Part shown: positions 29,301-37,914 of the stretch, piece after piece
How the letters are laid out: every line of letters begins with the position of its first letter
Numbering within the stretch: the first letter of the stretch is position 1
NCBI RefSeq assembly: GCF_035581345.1
Contig: NZ_CP141608.1
Location: 620,001 to 684,000 of the forward strand
Source of the DNA: Pseudomonas sp. JQ170C
GTDB lineage: Bacteria > Pseudomonadota > Gammaproteobacteria > Pseudomonadales > Pseudomonadaceae
DNA length: 64,000 nt
Reading direction: 5' to 3'
Position numbers and translations under genes: made by a program
Notes under the pieces: model-generated
Seen by the model: only the letters and a program-made list of their open reading frames with translations
What the model was told of the DNA's origin: nothing
The model's database searches: none

Positions 29301-29495
29301 CCCCCGGGGTAGGAGCGGGCTTGCCCCGCGAAAGGCCGGTACAGCCAGAAAAATGGGTGTTGCCCGAACGATTGATCGCGGGGCAAGCCCGCTCCTACCG
29401 GTCGAATCGGGGGGGTGAACATTAGTCATCGCGGGGCAAACCCGCTCCTGCCGGGGATGGGGAAACCCGGTGGGGCGGGCCTGTCCCGCGATGAA
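29301..29495. repeat. Cluster of four REP units
   Basis: Units lie at about 29308-29330, 29375-29399, 29428-29453 and 29469-29492, in alternating orientation; the last two are diverged (GCAAACCCGCTCCTGCC and GGGGCGGGCCTGTCCCGCG). The cluster fills the 221-bp space between the TpsB gene and the convergent response regulator. Confidence 0.85.
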
Positions 29496-29503
29496 GTCGC
29501 AGG

Positions 29504-29905
29504 TCAGTTCACCAGGTGCAGGCGTGGCTTGGGGAAGAGGTTGTCGAGGGTTTCCAGCAGGCGAGTGTGGTAGATGGGCTTGCGAAACAGGTCCAGCACC
29601 TGCAAGCGCAGCAGGTCACTGATGTCGTCCATGTCGGCGTGCCCGGAGGTGACGATCACCGGCAGGTGCTGGCGGGCGGTGTGCTCGCGCAGGCGCTTGA
29701 TCAGTGAAATGCCACTCTCTTCGGGCATGCGCAGATCAGTGATCACCAGCGCCACGTCCGGGTGGCGAGTGAGCTGCTGCAGGGCGAGTTTCACCGAGGT
29801 AGCCGTGTAGCAGCAAAAACCCTCGTTCTCCAGCAGCTCGGCCAGTTCCAGCAAGGCATCTTCTTCGTCATCCACCAGGAGAATCTGTTGACGTGTAGTT
29901 GGCAT
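29504..29905 (-). CDS. Single-domain response regulator (REC only)
   Basis: The 133-residue protein is a bare receiver domain with all key residues: acidic pair Asp12/Asp13, phosphoacceptor Asp57 (ITDLRMP), Thr86 and Lys109 (FRKPIY). It has no output domain, so it should act by protein contact or as a phosphate sink. The ATG at 29905 is preceded by AAAGGA with 6-7 nt spacing; the ATG at 29911 touches that site. It follows flp by 42 nt on the same strand with no hairpin between, so it is probably co-transcribed with the pilin. The sensor kinase PprA in the same locus is an obvious candidate partner (inference). Confidence 0.85.
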   Translation of the reverse strand: MPTTRQQILLVDDEEDALLELAELLENEGFCCYTATSVKLALQQLTRHPDVALVITDLRMPEESGISLIKRLREHTARQHLPVIVTSGHADMDDISDLLRLQVLDLFRKPIYHTRLLETLDNLFPKPRLHLVN

Positions 29906-29947
29906 GGGCATTCCTTTATCGGTGGTGGATGTCTTTACTTTTTTTTA

Positions 29948-30142
29948 CTACTCCGCCTTAGGAGGCTCTAGGGATGTTTTGATTGTTTCAAATGTGGTTT
30001 TGACATGCTTGGAGATATCCCCAACGAACCCCGCCAATACCACCGCCACCATCGCTGCAATGATGGCGTATTCGATACCGGACGCCCCGTCCTTGCGATG
30101 GAAGAATTCTTTGCAGCTCTTGAGAATCCGGGATACACGCAT
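29948..30142 (-). CDS. flp: Flp type IVb major pilin
   Basis: The subunit of the Tad/Flp pilus. The 64-residue prepilin has a short basic leader and the class IVb processing site DGASGIEYA: cleavage after Gly19, with Glu24 and Tyr25 (the Flp signature) in the mature N-terminus. One hydrophobic helix and a short polar tail ending EPPKAE follow. Start ATG 30142 has AAGGAG 7 nt upstream; an upstream in-frame ATG is not needed. FppA encoded at 38833 should process it and the RcpA/TadA machinery assemble it. It is divergent from rcpC. Confidence 0.95.
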   Translation of the reverse strand: MRVSRILKSCKEFFHRKDGASGIEYAIIAAMVAVVLAGFVGDISKHVKTTFETIKTSLEPPKAE

Positions 30143-30461
30143 GGCACTTCTCCTTGCGCACAACGGCGCAGATGACAGGGGCGGGTCGATGATTCCCCTT
30201 TGCCATCACAGCATCGTCAACCACTGAAAAACCAGCAAATGTAAGAAGGCATTAATACGAAAGTGATAGCGCGAAAACTGACGCCAGTAAGTCGTTGATT
30301 CAGGGGGCTGTCAGCATTACGGCGGAAAAATTTCTGGCGGGTAATGGCGTTTTGTCTTCACTGCGCTACCGTCAAATAGCGAAATCGTTGCTTTCTTGGC
30401 AACACAGTTGGCCGGTTCAAAGGCGGTTGCGAGGGACGGGCAGGGCAGTTGGAGGACCGGC
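30143..30461. promoter_or_regulatory. Divergent control region between flp and rcpC
   Basis: A 319-bp gene-free stretch, clearly AT-richer than the flanks, must hold the promoters for the pilin and for the rcpC-tadD operon. In P. aeruginosa these are activated by the response regulator PprB, whose homologue is encoded in this locus. I could not identify convincing -35/-10 pairs or a repeated PprB motif by eye, and a GG-N10-GC match for sigma-54 is absent. Confidence 0.5.
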
Positions 30462-31382
30462 ATGGGCAGTCGCTTAACCATCATTCTTGCGGGATTTTTT
30501 TTGCTGGGGGCTTTGCTGGCAGGCTATTGGGGGCTGGAACTCAGCCGTCCTGCCCAGGCCCCTGTCGCAGCGCCTGTTGCCGCCCCTGTGGTGGAACAGG
30601 TGGTCACCAGCGCCACGGACGAAATGCGCCAGCCCGTGGTGGTCCTGCGCCGCGATGTGGCGCCCTATACCCCCCTCACTGCCGACGACCTGCTGCTGGA
30701 GCGCTTGCAGGTAGCCCCCGCGGGCAGCTTCCAGACCTTCGAGCAAGTGCTCGGGCGCAGTAGCTGGCGGGCCCTGTCCGCCGGCACCTGGCTGGAGCAG
30801 GGCAGTTTCGACGCCGGCGGGCCGCTGGCGCGGATGATCCATCCCCATGAGCGTGCTCTGGCCGTCGCTGTCGATGAAGTGATCGGTGCGGCCGGACAGT
30901 TGAGCCCAGGCGACTACGTCGATGTGCTGCTCTACCTGCGCGAGGCCAACCAGAACCCCCAGGCCACCGCCCAGGTGGTGCTGCCGGCGCTGCGCGTGCT
31001 CAGTGTCGGGGCCCAGATGGGGTTGGGCAACGACGGCAGGGCGGTCACTCCCCCGCAGGATGAAAAGGCTCGTCAGGACGCGCAACGCAATGCGGCGCGC
31101 ACGGTGGTGCTGGCAGTCCCCGAGAAGCTGGCCAGCCGCTTGATGCTTGCCACCCAAACCGGCAGCTTGCGCCTGGCGGTGCGCAGCGCCGAAGAAAAAC
31201 GCCTGGCGCAGTATTGGGCCAATCCCCAGGGCAGCACGGTGGAAGTGGACAACGCCAACCGCGAACTCTATCGCTTCAGTCAGTTGGCCCAGGCACCGGT
31301 GCCTCAGGCGGTGGCCAGCACCTCGCCGCGTCGCGGCATGGAAATCATTCGAGGCAACCAATCCCTCCAACCCACTCCCTGA
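30462..31382 (+). CDS. rcpC: Tad pilus assembly protein RcpC (CpaB)
   Basis: RcpC/CpaB is a periplasmic protein that works with the secretin RcpA in pilus export. The 306-residue product has an N-terminal membrane helix (about 4-24, LTIILAGFFLLGALLAGYWG), a Pro/Ala linker, and a SAF-type domain beginning PVVVLRRDVAPYTPLTADDL. The RcpC domain with LSPGDYVDVLLYL and VVLAVPEKLASRLMLA follows. The ATG at 30462 has GGAGGA 5 nt upstream. First gene of the operon rcpC-rcpA-tadZABCD. Confidence 0.92.
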   Translation: MGSRLTIILAGFFLLGALLAGYWGLELSRPAQAPVAAPVAAPVVEQVVTSATDEMRQPVVVLRRDVAPYTPLTADDLLLERLQVAPAGSFQTFEQVLGRSSWRALSAGTWLEQGSFDAGGPLARMIHPHERALAVAVDEVIGAAGQLSPGDYVDVLLYLREANQNPQATAQVVLPALRVLSVGAQMGLGNDGRAVTPPQDEKARQDAQRNAARTVVLAVPEKLASRLMLATQTGSLRLAVRSAEEKRLAQYWANPQGSTVEVDNANRELYRFSQLAQAPVPQAVASTSPRRGMEIIRGNQSLQPTP

Positions 31383-31406
31383 TCCAACCAGCCAGGATGC
31401 CCTTCA

Positions 31407-32687
31407 ATGAGCAGTCGTTCCGTGCGGGTAACTCAACAAGTGCTGTGCGTTTGGCTGTGCGCCGCCGCACTGGCTTCCCAGGCCCAGGCGGCCTCTACCG
31501 GGTGCGCGGCGATGGAGCGGCTGCCCGCGGCTATCGAGATCGACCAGGGCCTGCAACAAGAGGTGCGGGTGCCGGTGAACATCACCCGGGTTGCAGTGGG
31601 CGACTCGAAAATCGCCGATGTGCAGGCCAGCGGCGATGACGCGGTATTGCTGACGGCACTGGCGCCCGGTGCCACCAGCCTGATGCTCTGGACTGCCTGC
31701 TCCAAGGCCCCCCGCCAGGCCATGGTGTTCGTCAAGGGCGCCGCCACTGTCGACATGGCCGAGAGCGCCCTGCCGCCGTCGCAAGACCCGGTACTGCCCA
31801 GCCAGGTACAAGCGGATATCCGCTTTGTCGAAGTCAACCGCACCAAGTTCAAGGAGGCGGGGGCGCGACTGTTTTTCAAAGGCTCCAACAATGCCCTGTT
31901 CGGCTCGCCGGGCACGGTGCCCAATACCTTCGTCAGGCCCGACCATGTACCGGGGGTAATGACCGCACCTGGGGTATACGCCGATGTACGCCCGGGCATC
32001 CCGCTGGACAACGACGTGTTCAACATTGTCTTTGGCGGCGGCAGCAGCCGGTTTCTCGCCGCCATCAATGCCCTGGAAAACAGCGGCTTTGCCTACACCC
32101 TGGCGCGTCCCAGCCTGGTGGTGCTCAGCGGTATGACCGCAAGCTTTCTGGCCGGCGGCGAGATCCCCATTCCGGTGCCCAGCAGTGGTAGCGACAGTGT
32201 GTCGATCGAGTACAAGGAATTTGGTATTCGCCTGGCCTTGTCGCCCACCGTGGTCAGCCGCGACCGTATCACCCTCAAGGTGGCGCCAGAGGTCAGCGAG
32301 CTGGATTACGGCAAGGCTGTCAACATTGCCGGGACCCTGGTGCCTGGGCTTACGGTACGACGCACCGACACTAGTATTTCCCTGGCCGATGGCGAGAGTT
32401 TTGTCATCAGCGGCCTGATCAGCAGCACCACCCGCTCGGCGGTGGACAAGTTCCCCGGGCTGGGCAACCTGCCGGTCATCGGGGCGCTGTTTCGCCAGTC
32501 GTCAGTGGCGCGCGATGAAACCGAACTGCTGATGATCGTCACCCCGCACCTGGTCCAGCCCCTGGCGGCCAATGCGCAATTGCCGTCGCTGCCGGGTGAA
32601 GGGCTGCGCACGTATGACCCGAGCTGGGGCCGGCTGTTCTTCCTGGAAAACGGCGACTTCGAGGGTCGCAGCGGGTTATCCCAATGA
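31407..32687 (+). CDS. rcpA: Tad pilus secretin RcpA (CpaC)
   Basis: RcpA forms the outer-membrane ring through which the Flp pilus leaves the cell. The 426-residue protein has a signal peptide (ending ASQAQA, about residue 29), an N-terminal pilus-type domain (VPVNITRVAVGDSKIADVQ) and a bacterial secretin domain. The latter contains ALENSGFAYTLARPSLVVLSG, the secretin core LADGESFVISGLI and VPxLG-like FPGLGNLPVIGALF. It lies 24 nt after rcpC, and its TGA overlaps the tadZ ATG. It is shorter than general type II secretins, as normal for Tad. Confidence 0.95.
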   Translation: MSSRSVRVTQQVLCVWLCAAALASQAQAASTGCAAMERLPAAIEIDQGLQQEVRVPVNITRVAVGDSKIADVQASGDDAVLLTALAPGATSLMLWTACSKAPRQAMVFVKGAATVDMAESALPPSQDPVLPSQVQADIRFVEVNRTKFKEAGARLFFKGSNNALFGSPGTVPNTFVRPDHVPGVMTAPGVYADVRPGIPLDNDVFNIVFGGGSSRFLAAINALENSGFAYTLARPSLVVLSGMTASFLAGGEIPIPVPSSGSDSVSIEYKEFGIRLALSPTVVSRDRITLKVAPEVSELDYGKAVNIAGTLVPGLTVRRTDTSISLADGESFVISGLISSTTRSAVDKFPGLGNLPVIGALFRQSSVARDETELLMIVTPHLVQPLAANAQLPSLPGEGLRTYDPSWGRLFFLENGDFEGRSGLSQ

Positions 32688-33874
32688 GCGAAAGCCTGAG
32701 TCAGACCTTTCTTGCCATCACCCGCAACGACGAGGACCTGCAATGGTTGCAAGGCGCCCTTGCCCCCTTGGGGCAAGTGGTCGGTACCGGGCGCGGCAGC
32801 CTTGACGAGTTGCTGGCGCTGATTGATGTCACCTTCGCCAACCTGATCTTCGTCGGCCTGGACCGCGAGCACGTGGTGAATCAGTGCGCCATGATCGAAG
32901 GGGTGCTCGAAGCCAAACCGATGCTGGCGATCGTTGCCCTGGGTGACGGCATGGACAACCAACTGGTGCTGAACGCCATGCGTGCGGGCGCCCGTGATTT
33001 CGTCGCTTACGGCTCGCGCGCAAGCGAGGTGGCCGGGCTGGTTCGGCGCCTGGGCAAGCGCTTGCCGGCGGTCACCAGCAACCCGAGCCTGGGTGGCCTG
33101 ACGGTCCTTTACGGCAGCCAATGCGCCTCCGACGGTGCCTTGCTCACCACGCACCTGGCCCGTGTCGTCCAGGGCAGTGGCCAGCAGACCCTGTTGCTCG
33201 ACCTGGGCTTGCCGCGTGGCGACAGCCTAGCCCTGCTGGGCCTCGAGGCGTCGTTTCATTTCGGTGATGCCCTGCGGCACCTTCGACGCCTGGACAACAC
33301 CTTGATCGACAGTGCTTTCACCCGTGAGAGTTCCGGCCTGCGCCTGCTGGCCTATGCCGATGACGACGAGCCACTGGAGCGCACCAGCGCTGCCGAGCTG
33401 TACATGCTGCTCAGCGCCTTGCGCCAGCATTTCCAGCACATTGTGGTGAACCTCACCGGCCAGCCCGACTGCGAAGCCTTGCGCACCTTTGTCAGCCACT
33501 GCGACAAGCTGATCTGGTACACCGACCAGAATGTCCTGGAGTGCAGGCGCAACCTGGATGTGCTGACCTTGTGGCGGGAAAAGGGCATGAAGCTTGAGCA
33601 TGCCAGCCTGCTGGTAGACCGCTACCTCAAGGGCGTCGCCCCGGACTCCGAAGCCCTGAGCAAGCGTTATGGCCTGCCGTTGCTGGTGGTGTTGCCCTAC
33701 AGTCCCGAGGTGCGCCTGAATGCCAAGAACCAAGGGCTGACACTGTTTGAACTGGCCCCGCGAGAAAGCCTCACCCATCACCTCAAGGCCCTGGGCGAGC
33801 GCCTGGCCCGGCGCTCCGAGCACAACAAACAGCCGTCGGGCAACTGGCTCAATCGGCTCTGGGGGCAAAAATGA
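32684..33874 (+). CDS. tadZ: Tad pilus localisation ATPase TadZ (CpaE)
   Basis: TadZ is a ParA/MinD-type protein that places the Tad machine, often at a pole. The 396 residues comprise an atypical receiver domain (about 1-120) and a P-loop domain (about 138-380). The expected deviant Walker A (KGGxGKT type) is missing: the corresponding stretch after GGLTVLYG reads SQCASDGALLTTHLA, with no lysine, so ATP binding is probably lost or weak. A Walker B-like TLLLDLGLPRGD is present. ATG overlaps rcpA's stop and its own stop overlaps the tadA ATG. Confidence 0.9.
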   Translation: MSESLSQTFLAITRNDEDLQWLQGALAPLGQVVGTGRGSLDELLALIDVTFANLIFVGLDREHVVNQCAMIEGVLEAKPMLAIVALGDGMDNQLVLNAMRAGARDFVAYGSRASEVAGLVRRLGKRLPAVTSNPSLGGLTVLYGSQCASDGALLTTHLARVVQGSGQQTLLLDLGLPRGDSLALLGLEASFHFGDALRHLRRLDNTLIDSAFTRESSGLRLLAYADDDEPLERTSAAELYMLLSALRQHFQHIVVNLTGQPDCEALRTFVSHCDKLIWYTDQNVLECRRNLDVLTLWREKGMKLEHASLLVDRYLKGVAPDSEALSKRYGLPLLVVLPYSPEVRLNAKNQGLTLFELAPRESLTHHLKALGERLARRSEHNKQPSGNWLNRLWGQK

Positions 33875-35142
33875 GCAGCACCGATGAGCTGTTTGGCGGC
33901 CTTCGGCACAACCTGGGCAGCGACCCGCAGGGGCTCAAGCGTGCCCTGCACCGGTTCATCATCGATGCCATCGAGGACAGCGGGCGCAATTTGCTGGAAG
34001 GCTCGCGGCCGGCCTTGGCGCAGTTCGTGGTCGAGCAGGTGGGTGACTACATTGCCCGCTTGCACCTGGCCTTGTCGCGCTACGAGATGGAGCGCCTGGC
34101 CGAGGAGATTGTCGATGAACTGACCGGCTTCGGTCCGCTGGAGGTGCTGCTGCGCGACGCCAGCGTCACCGAGATTCTGGTCAACGGCCCGCACCGGGTG
34201 TTTATCGAGCGGGCCGGCGTGCTGCAACAAACCGACTTGCGCTTTATCGACGCCCATCATGTGGAGCGGGTGATGCAACGCATCCTTGCACCGCTGGGGC
34301 GGCGCCTGGATGAGTCGTCGCCGATGGTCGATGCGCGCATGCCCGACGGTAGCCGGGTCAATGCGATCATCCCGCCGGTAGCGCTGGACGGGCCGTGCCT
34401 GTCGATCCGTAAATTCCGCAAGGACATGCTCAAGAGTGCCGACCTGCTGGCCACCGGCACCATCGACGTGGACATCCTGGCGTTTCTTCAGTTGGCGGTG
34501 GCCAAGCGTTGCAACATCCTGGTCAGCGGCGGTACCGGCACCGGCAAGACCACGTTGCTGAACATCCTCAGCCAATTGATCACGCCCCATGAACGTCTTG
34601 TGAGCATCGAGGATGTGGCCGAGCTGCAACTGGACCATCCCCATGTGGTGCGCCTGGAAACCCGCCCGCCCAATGCCGAGGGGCACGGTGAGATCAAGGC
34701 CAGCGAACTGATCCGCAACGCCTTGCGGATGCGCCCGGACCGCATCCTGCTTGGCGAGATTCGCGGCGTTGAAGTGCTGGATGTGCTGACGGCGATGAAC
34801 ACCGGCCACGACGGTTCCATGAGTACCGTCCATGCCAATACCGCCCAGGATGCCTTGCTGCGCCTGGAAACCCTGGTGGGCCTGACAGGGCGCCAGGTGG
34901 CTGAGAAAACCTTGCGGCAAATGATCTGCGCGGCGTTGGATGTGGTGATCCAGCTCACCCGGCTGGCCGATGGCCGACGCTGTGTCAGCGAAGTGCTGGA
35001 GGTGGTGGGCGTGCGTGATGATGTGTATGTCACCAACACCCTGTTCCGCCTCGACCGGCGCCCCGGCGAGGGCTTCACCCGTGAGGCGCCGAACCCGGCC
35101 GGGGCAAAACTGCGTCGGGAGTTCACGGAGCCACAGCCATGA
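33871..35142 (+). CDS. tadA: Tad pilus assembly ATPase TadA (CpaF)
   Basis: TadA is the hexameric type II/IV secretion ATPase that drives pilus extension (and in some species retraction). The 423-residue protein has the N-terminal helical bundle, the segment FGPLEVLLRDASVTEILVNG typical of CpaF, a perfect Walker A (SGGTGTGKTTLLN), Asp and His boxes (EDVAELQLDHPHVVRLETR) and Walker B (RPDRILLGEIRG). It overlaps tadZ and tadB by 4 nt at each end, indicating tight translational coupling. Confidence 0.97.
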   Translation: MSSTDELFGGLRHNLGSDPQGLKRALHRFIIDAIEDSGRNLLEGSRPALAQFVVEQVGDYIARLHLALSRYEMERLAEEIVDELTGFGPLEVLLRDASVTEILVNGPHRVFIERAGVLQQTDLRFIDAHHVERVMQRILAPLGRRLDESSPMVDARMPDGSRVNAIIPPVALDGPCLSIRKFRKDMLKSADLLATGTIDVDILAFLQLAVAKRCNILVSGGTGTGKTTLLNILSQLITPHERLVSIEDVAELQLDHPHVVRLETRPPNAEGHGEIKASELIRNALRMRPDRILLGEIRGVEVLDVLTAMNTGHDGSMSTVHANTAQDALLRLETLVGLTGRQVAEKTLRQMICAALDVVIQLTRLADGRRCVSEVLEVVGVRDDVYVTNTLFRLDRRPGEGFTREAPNPAGAKLRREFTEPQP

Positions 35143-36023
35143 TCGCGCTGGTGCTCGGGCTGATGTGTCTGGCGATGCTGGGCGTATCGATTCGGTTGTT
35201 CTATGCCGGCATGCGCAAGTCGGCGACCGAGCGCATCCTGCAACGGCTCGGGCAGGCCCAGTCAACCTCATCGGCCGTGGCTGCTCCCCGGCGCGACTGG
35301 CTTGATCGCCTGTTGCTGCGTGCGGGTATGGAGCGGCACAACGAACGCCTGGTGTTGTGGCTGACGATCTGGGCGCTGTTGTCGCTGTTCATCGGACTGG
35401 GTCTGGGATGGCTGGCAGGCGTTGGCCTGATGCTGTCGGGCCCTTTGTTGTTTCGTCTGTACCTGGGCTGGCGCTATCACCGTCGGCGCCAGCGCATGAT
35501 CGAGCAGTTGCCGCAGTTGCTCGACCACAGCGTGCGCAGCCTCAAGGCCGGGCGCACCCTGAGCGATGCCGTGTTGGGCGCAATCGACGCCGCCAGGCAG
35601 CCCTTGCAGGGCGCCATGCAGCGGGTGCGGCGCAACGTGCAAATGGGCGTGGCCCTGGACGATGCCCTGCAAGACCTGGCCGAGCTGTATGACCAGGACG
35701 AATTGCGCCTGTTCGCCCTGGGGCTGCGGATCAATCATCGCTATGGCGGTAATGCCAGCGAGCTGCTGGAAAACCTCATCAAGACCATCCGCGAGCGCGA
35801 GCAGGGCGCCCGCCAACTGCGTGCCATGACTGGCGAAACGCGCATGACCGCCGTGGTGCTCGGGTCGCTGCCCGTGAGCATGGCCGCCTACTTTCTGTTC
35901 AGTAACCCCAAGTACCTGTTGAGCATGTGGCAGGACAGCAGCGGCCAGATGATGTTGGTCACAGCCTTTGCCCTGCAGGTGTTCGGCTGTCTGGCGCTGT
36001 GGCGCATGTTGCGGAGTCAGTGA
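35139..36023 (+). CDS. tadB: Tad inner-membrane platform protein TadB
   Basis: One of two GspF-like platform proteins that couple TadA to the growing pilus. The 294-residue product has an N-terminal helix, two central membrane helices (about 67-105), a T2SSF domain (MIEQLPQLLDHSVRSLKAGRTL onward, 18 residues recognisable as the family start) and one C-terminal membrane segment. It begins inside the tadA stop and ends 1 nt before tadC. Confidence 0.93.
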   Translation: MIALVLGLMCLAMLGVSIRLFYAGMRKSATERILQRLGQAQSTSSAVAAPRRDWLDRLLLRAGMERHNERLVLWLTIWALLSLFIGLGLGWLAGVGLMLSGPLLFRLYLGWRYHRRRQRMIEQLPQLLDHSVRSLKAGRTLSDAVLGAIDAARQPLQGAMQRVRRNVQMGVALDDALQDLAELYDQDELRLFALGLRINHRYGGNASELLENLIKTIREREQGARQLRAMTGETRMTAVVLGSLPVSMAAYFLFSNPKYLLSMWQDSSGQMMLVTAFALQVFGCLALWRMLRSQ

Positions 36024-36024
36024 A

Positions 36025-36915
36025 ATGGCCTTGATGCTCTGCGCCGCGCTGTTCTTTACCGCCTTCGTGCTGTTGTGTACGCAACTGCTGCGCCAGCAAC
36101 GTCGGCAACGGCTGGTGGCGCAGCGCCTGCAGGGCCAGTTGGCACGGGACAATCGCCTGGACAACTGGCTCCATCGACTGGGTAGCAGTCACCTGGCCCA
36201 GCGCCTGCTGAGCCTGGACAGCGAAACCCGGCAATTGCTCGATCGCATCGGCTGGCGCCGTAGCCGCCAGCGTGCCGTGTTCGCTGCGTGCCAGGTCGGC
36301 ATTCCCTTGCTGGCCCTGGGGATTGCCGTACTGCTTGAAGAAACCGTCTACCACGACAGTCCAACGGCCTGGCTGGTACTGCCGATGTGCGCATTGGGGA
36401 TCGGCTACCTGTTACCGAAACGGCTATTGGTGCTGGCGGTGTCCCGGCGCCAGCAACAGATCGCCCGTGAGGTATCCACCTTCATTCCCTTGCTGCGCAT
36501 CCTCTTCGAGTCGGGCCTTGCGGTGGAGCAAGGGTTGCGGGTGTTGAGCCAGGAAGGGCGGCAACTGCTGCCGGTCATCAGCGAAGAACTGCGCGGCATC
36601 TTGTTGCGGGTCGACTCGGGCCTGGCCCTGGTGCCGGAACTTGAGAAAACCGCGCAGTTACTGGCGGTGGACGAATTCAGCGACACCTGCGTGATTCTTC
36701 AACAGCTGCTGACCCAGGGCGGCGGGGCGATGAAGTCGCTGCTGGCGCTCAAGCAACTGCTCGATGATCGGCGCCTGACGGGGATGCAGGAACGTATCTC
36801 GAAGATGTCCGGGAAGATGTCGGTGGTGATGATGGTGTTTTTGTTTCCGGCCTTGCTGATCGTGCTGGCCGGTCCCGGTCTTACGGCATTGGCCAGGGCC
36901 TTGGCTTCGTCATGA
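36025..36915 (+). CDS. tadC: Tad inner-membrane platform protein TadC
   Basis: The second GspF-like platform subunit. The 296 residues begin with a hydrophobic helix (MALMLCAALFFTAFVLLCTQ), continue with two membrane helices around residues 92-130, a T2SSF domain (EVSTFIPLLRILFESGLAVEQG) and end with a membrane helix and a short tail. ATG 36025 is 1 nt after the tadB stop; its stop overlaps the first possible ATG of tadD. Confidence 0.93.
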   Translation: MALMLCAALFFTAFVLLCTQLLRQQRRQRLVAQRLQGQLARDNRLDNWLHRLGSSHLAQRLLSLDSETRQLLDRIGWRRSRQRAVFAACQVGIPLLALGIAVLLEETVYHDSPTAWLVLPMCALGIGYLLPKRLLVLAVSRRQQQIAREVSTFIPLLRILFESGLAVEQGLRVLSQEGRQLLPVISEELRGILLRVDSGLALVPELEKTAQLLAVDEFSDTCVILQQLLTQGGGAMKSLLALKQLLDDRRLTGMQERISKMSGKMSVVMMVFLFPALLIVLAGPGLTALARALASS

Positions 36916-36929
36916 AGGGAGATGCGTGC

Positions 36930-37634
36930 ATGAAAGCAGTCGTGGTGATCATGAGCCTGATGATGCTCGGCGGTTGTGCCACGGACGGCCGCGCGCCCTG
37001 GTCGGCCCTGGCCGGGAGCACGGCCAGTTGCGCCAAGCTCGATTCGAGCCAGGAGCTGGCATTGAGCATGGCCGACGAAATGCTTGGCGAAGGCCGACCC
37101 CATGCCAGCCTGGCGCACCTCGAGGCATTGCCGGCGGACATGGCCCAGGTGCGTTTGCGCAAGGCCAAGGTGTGGCGCCTGCTCGGTCGTAGCGAGGCCG
37201 AGCCCCTGTACCGCAGCTTGCTGGGCAGTTGCCTGGCGGCCGAAGGCGAGCATGGCCTGGGCCAGTTGGCCTCGGCGCGCGGTGACAACGTACAGGCTGA
37301 GCGTCATTTGCTGCGGGCGGTACGCCTGGCACCCACCGACGAGAAAATGCGTAACGACCTGGGGGTGGTCTACCTCGACCTTGGCAATGTCGAGCAGGCC
37401 CGTTTCGAGTTCCTCACGGCCATCGAGCTCAAGGACAACAACCCCCTGGCAGCGGTCAACCTGGTCAGCCTGCTGCTGTACCAGGACAAATGGCAGCAGG
37501 CGGCCGACCTGGTCTCGCGCTTCAAGTTGAGCCCGGCTCAGTTCAGTGAAGCGAAGTACCGTGCCGAGCAGTTGAAAAAGCCAACCACGTCAGCGCCGGC
37601 CAGGGTCGATCAGGTCGCGGCGGTACAACAGTGA
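36930..37634 (+). CDS. tadD: Tad pilotin-like TPR lipoprotein TadD
   Basis: TadD is a TPR lipoprotein thought to help RcpA reach or assemble in the outer membrane. The 234-residue product has lipobox MLGGC (Cys16) and about three tetratricopeptide units (DEKMRNDLGVVYLDLGNVEQAR is the clearest region). I prefer the ATG at 36930, since GGGAG lies 8 nt upstream; an ATG at 36912 overlapping the tadC stop is also open. It ends the main structural operon together with the following DUF3613 gene. Confidence 0.92.
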   Translation: MKAVVVIMSLMMLGGCATDGRAPWSALAGSTASCAKLDSSQELALSMADEMLGEGRPHASLAHLEALPADMAQVRLRKAKVWRLLGRSEAEPLYRSLLGSCLAAEGEHGLGQLASARGDNVQAERHLLRAVRLAPTDEKMRNDLGVVYLDLGNVEQARFEFLTAIELKDNNPLAAVNLVSLLLYQDKWQQAADLVSRFKLSPAQFSEAKYRAEQLKKPTTSAPARVDQVAAVQQ

Positions 37635-37641
37635 GGTGTTT

Positions 37642-37905
37642 ATGAAATCGAGATGGGTACTACTGCTGGCCTTGGTCAGCCTGCCATCGGCTGTACAGGC
37701 CATCGAGGAAGGGCCTTCGTCCCCGGCGCAGAAGGGGACGGAAACCTGGCTGCAACTGCAGGCGCGCAACCAACAGGCGTCGAAAATACCGCAGACGGCT
37801 ACCCCCGCGGAGCGCGATCGCAGCATGCAGCGCTGGCTCGACAGCTACAAATATGAGCTTCCGGAACACTTTGACTATGACAGCGTCGGCGCCGGCGACA
37901 AGTAG
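37642..37905 (+). CDS. Small secreted DUF3613 protein of the Tad locus
   Basis: An 87-residue protein with a signal peptide (MKSRWVLLLALVSLPSAVQA) and a short DUF3613 domain (GTETWLQLQARNQQASK ... RSMQRWLDSY). It begins 7 nt after tadD with GAGG 5 nt before the ATG, so it belongs to the operon. The equivalent gene in P. aeruginosa is PA4298. Function unknown; periplasmic helper of pilus assembly is an inference. Its TAG stop and that of convergent pprB both lie in one small palindrome (37903-37917). Confidence 0.85.
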   Translation: MKSRWVLLLALVSLPSAVQAIEEGPSSPAQKGTETWLQLQARNQQASKIPQTATPAERDRSMQRWLDSYKYELPEHFDYDSVGAGDK

Positions 37906-37914
37906 CGGCGCCCG

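Noticed and set aside
30390..30420. Possible sigma-54 promoter (TTGGCAACACAGTTGGC) before rcpC
   Set aside because: The GG and GC elements are separated by 11 nt rather than 10 and the -12 TTGC box is missing.
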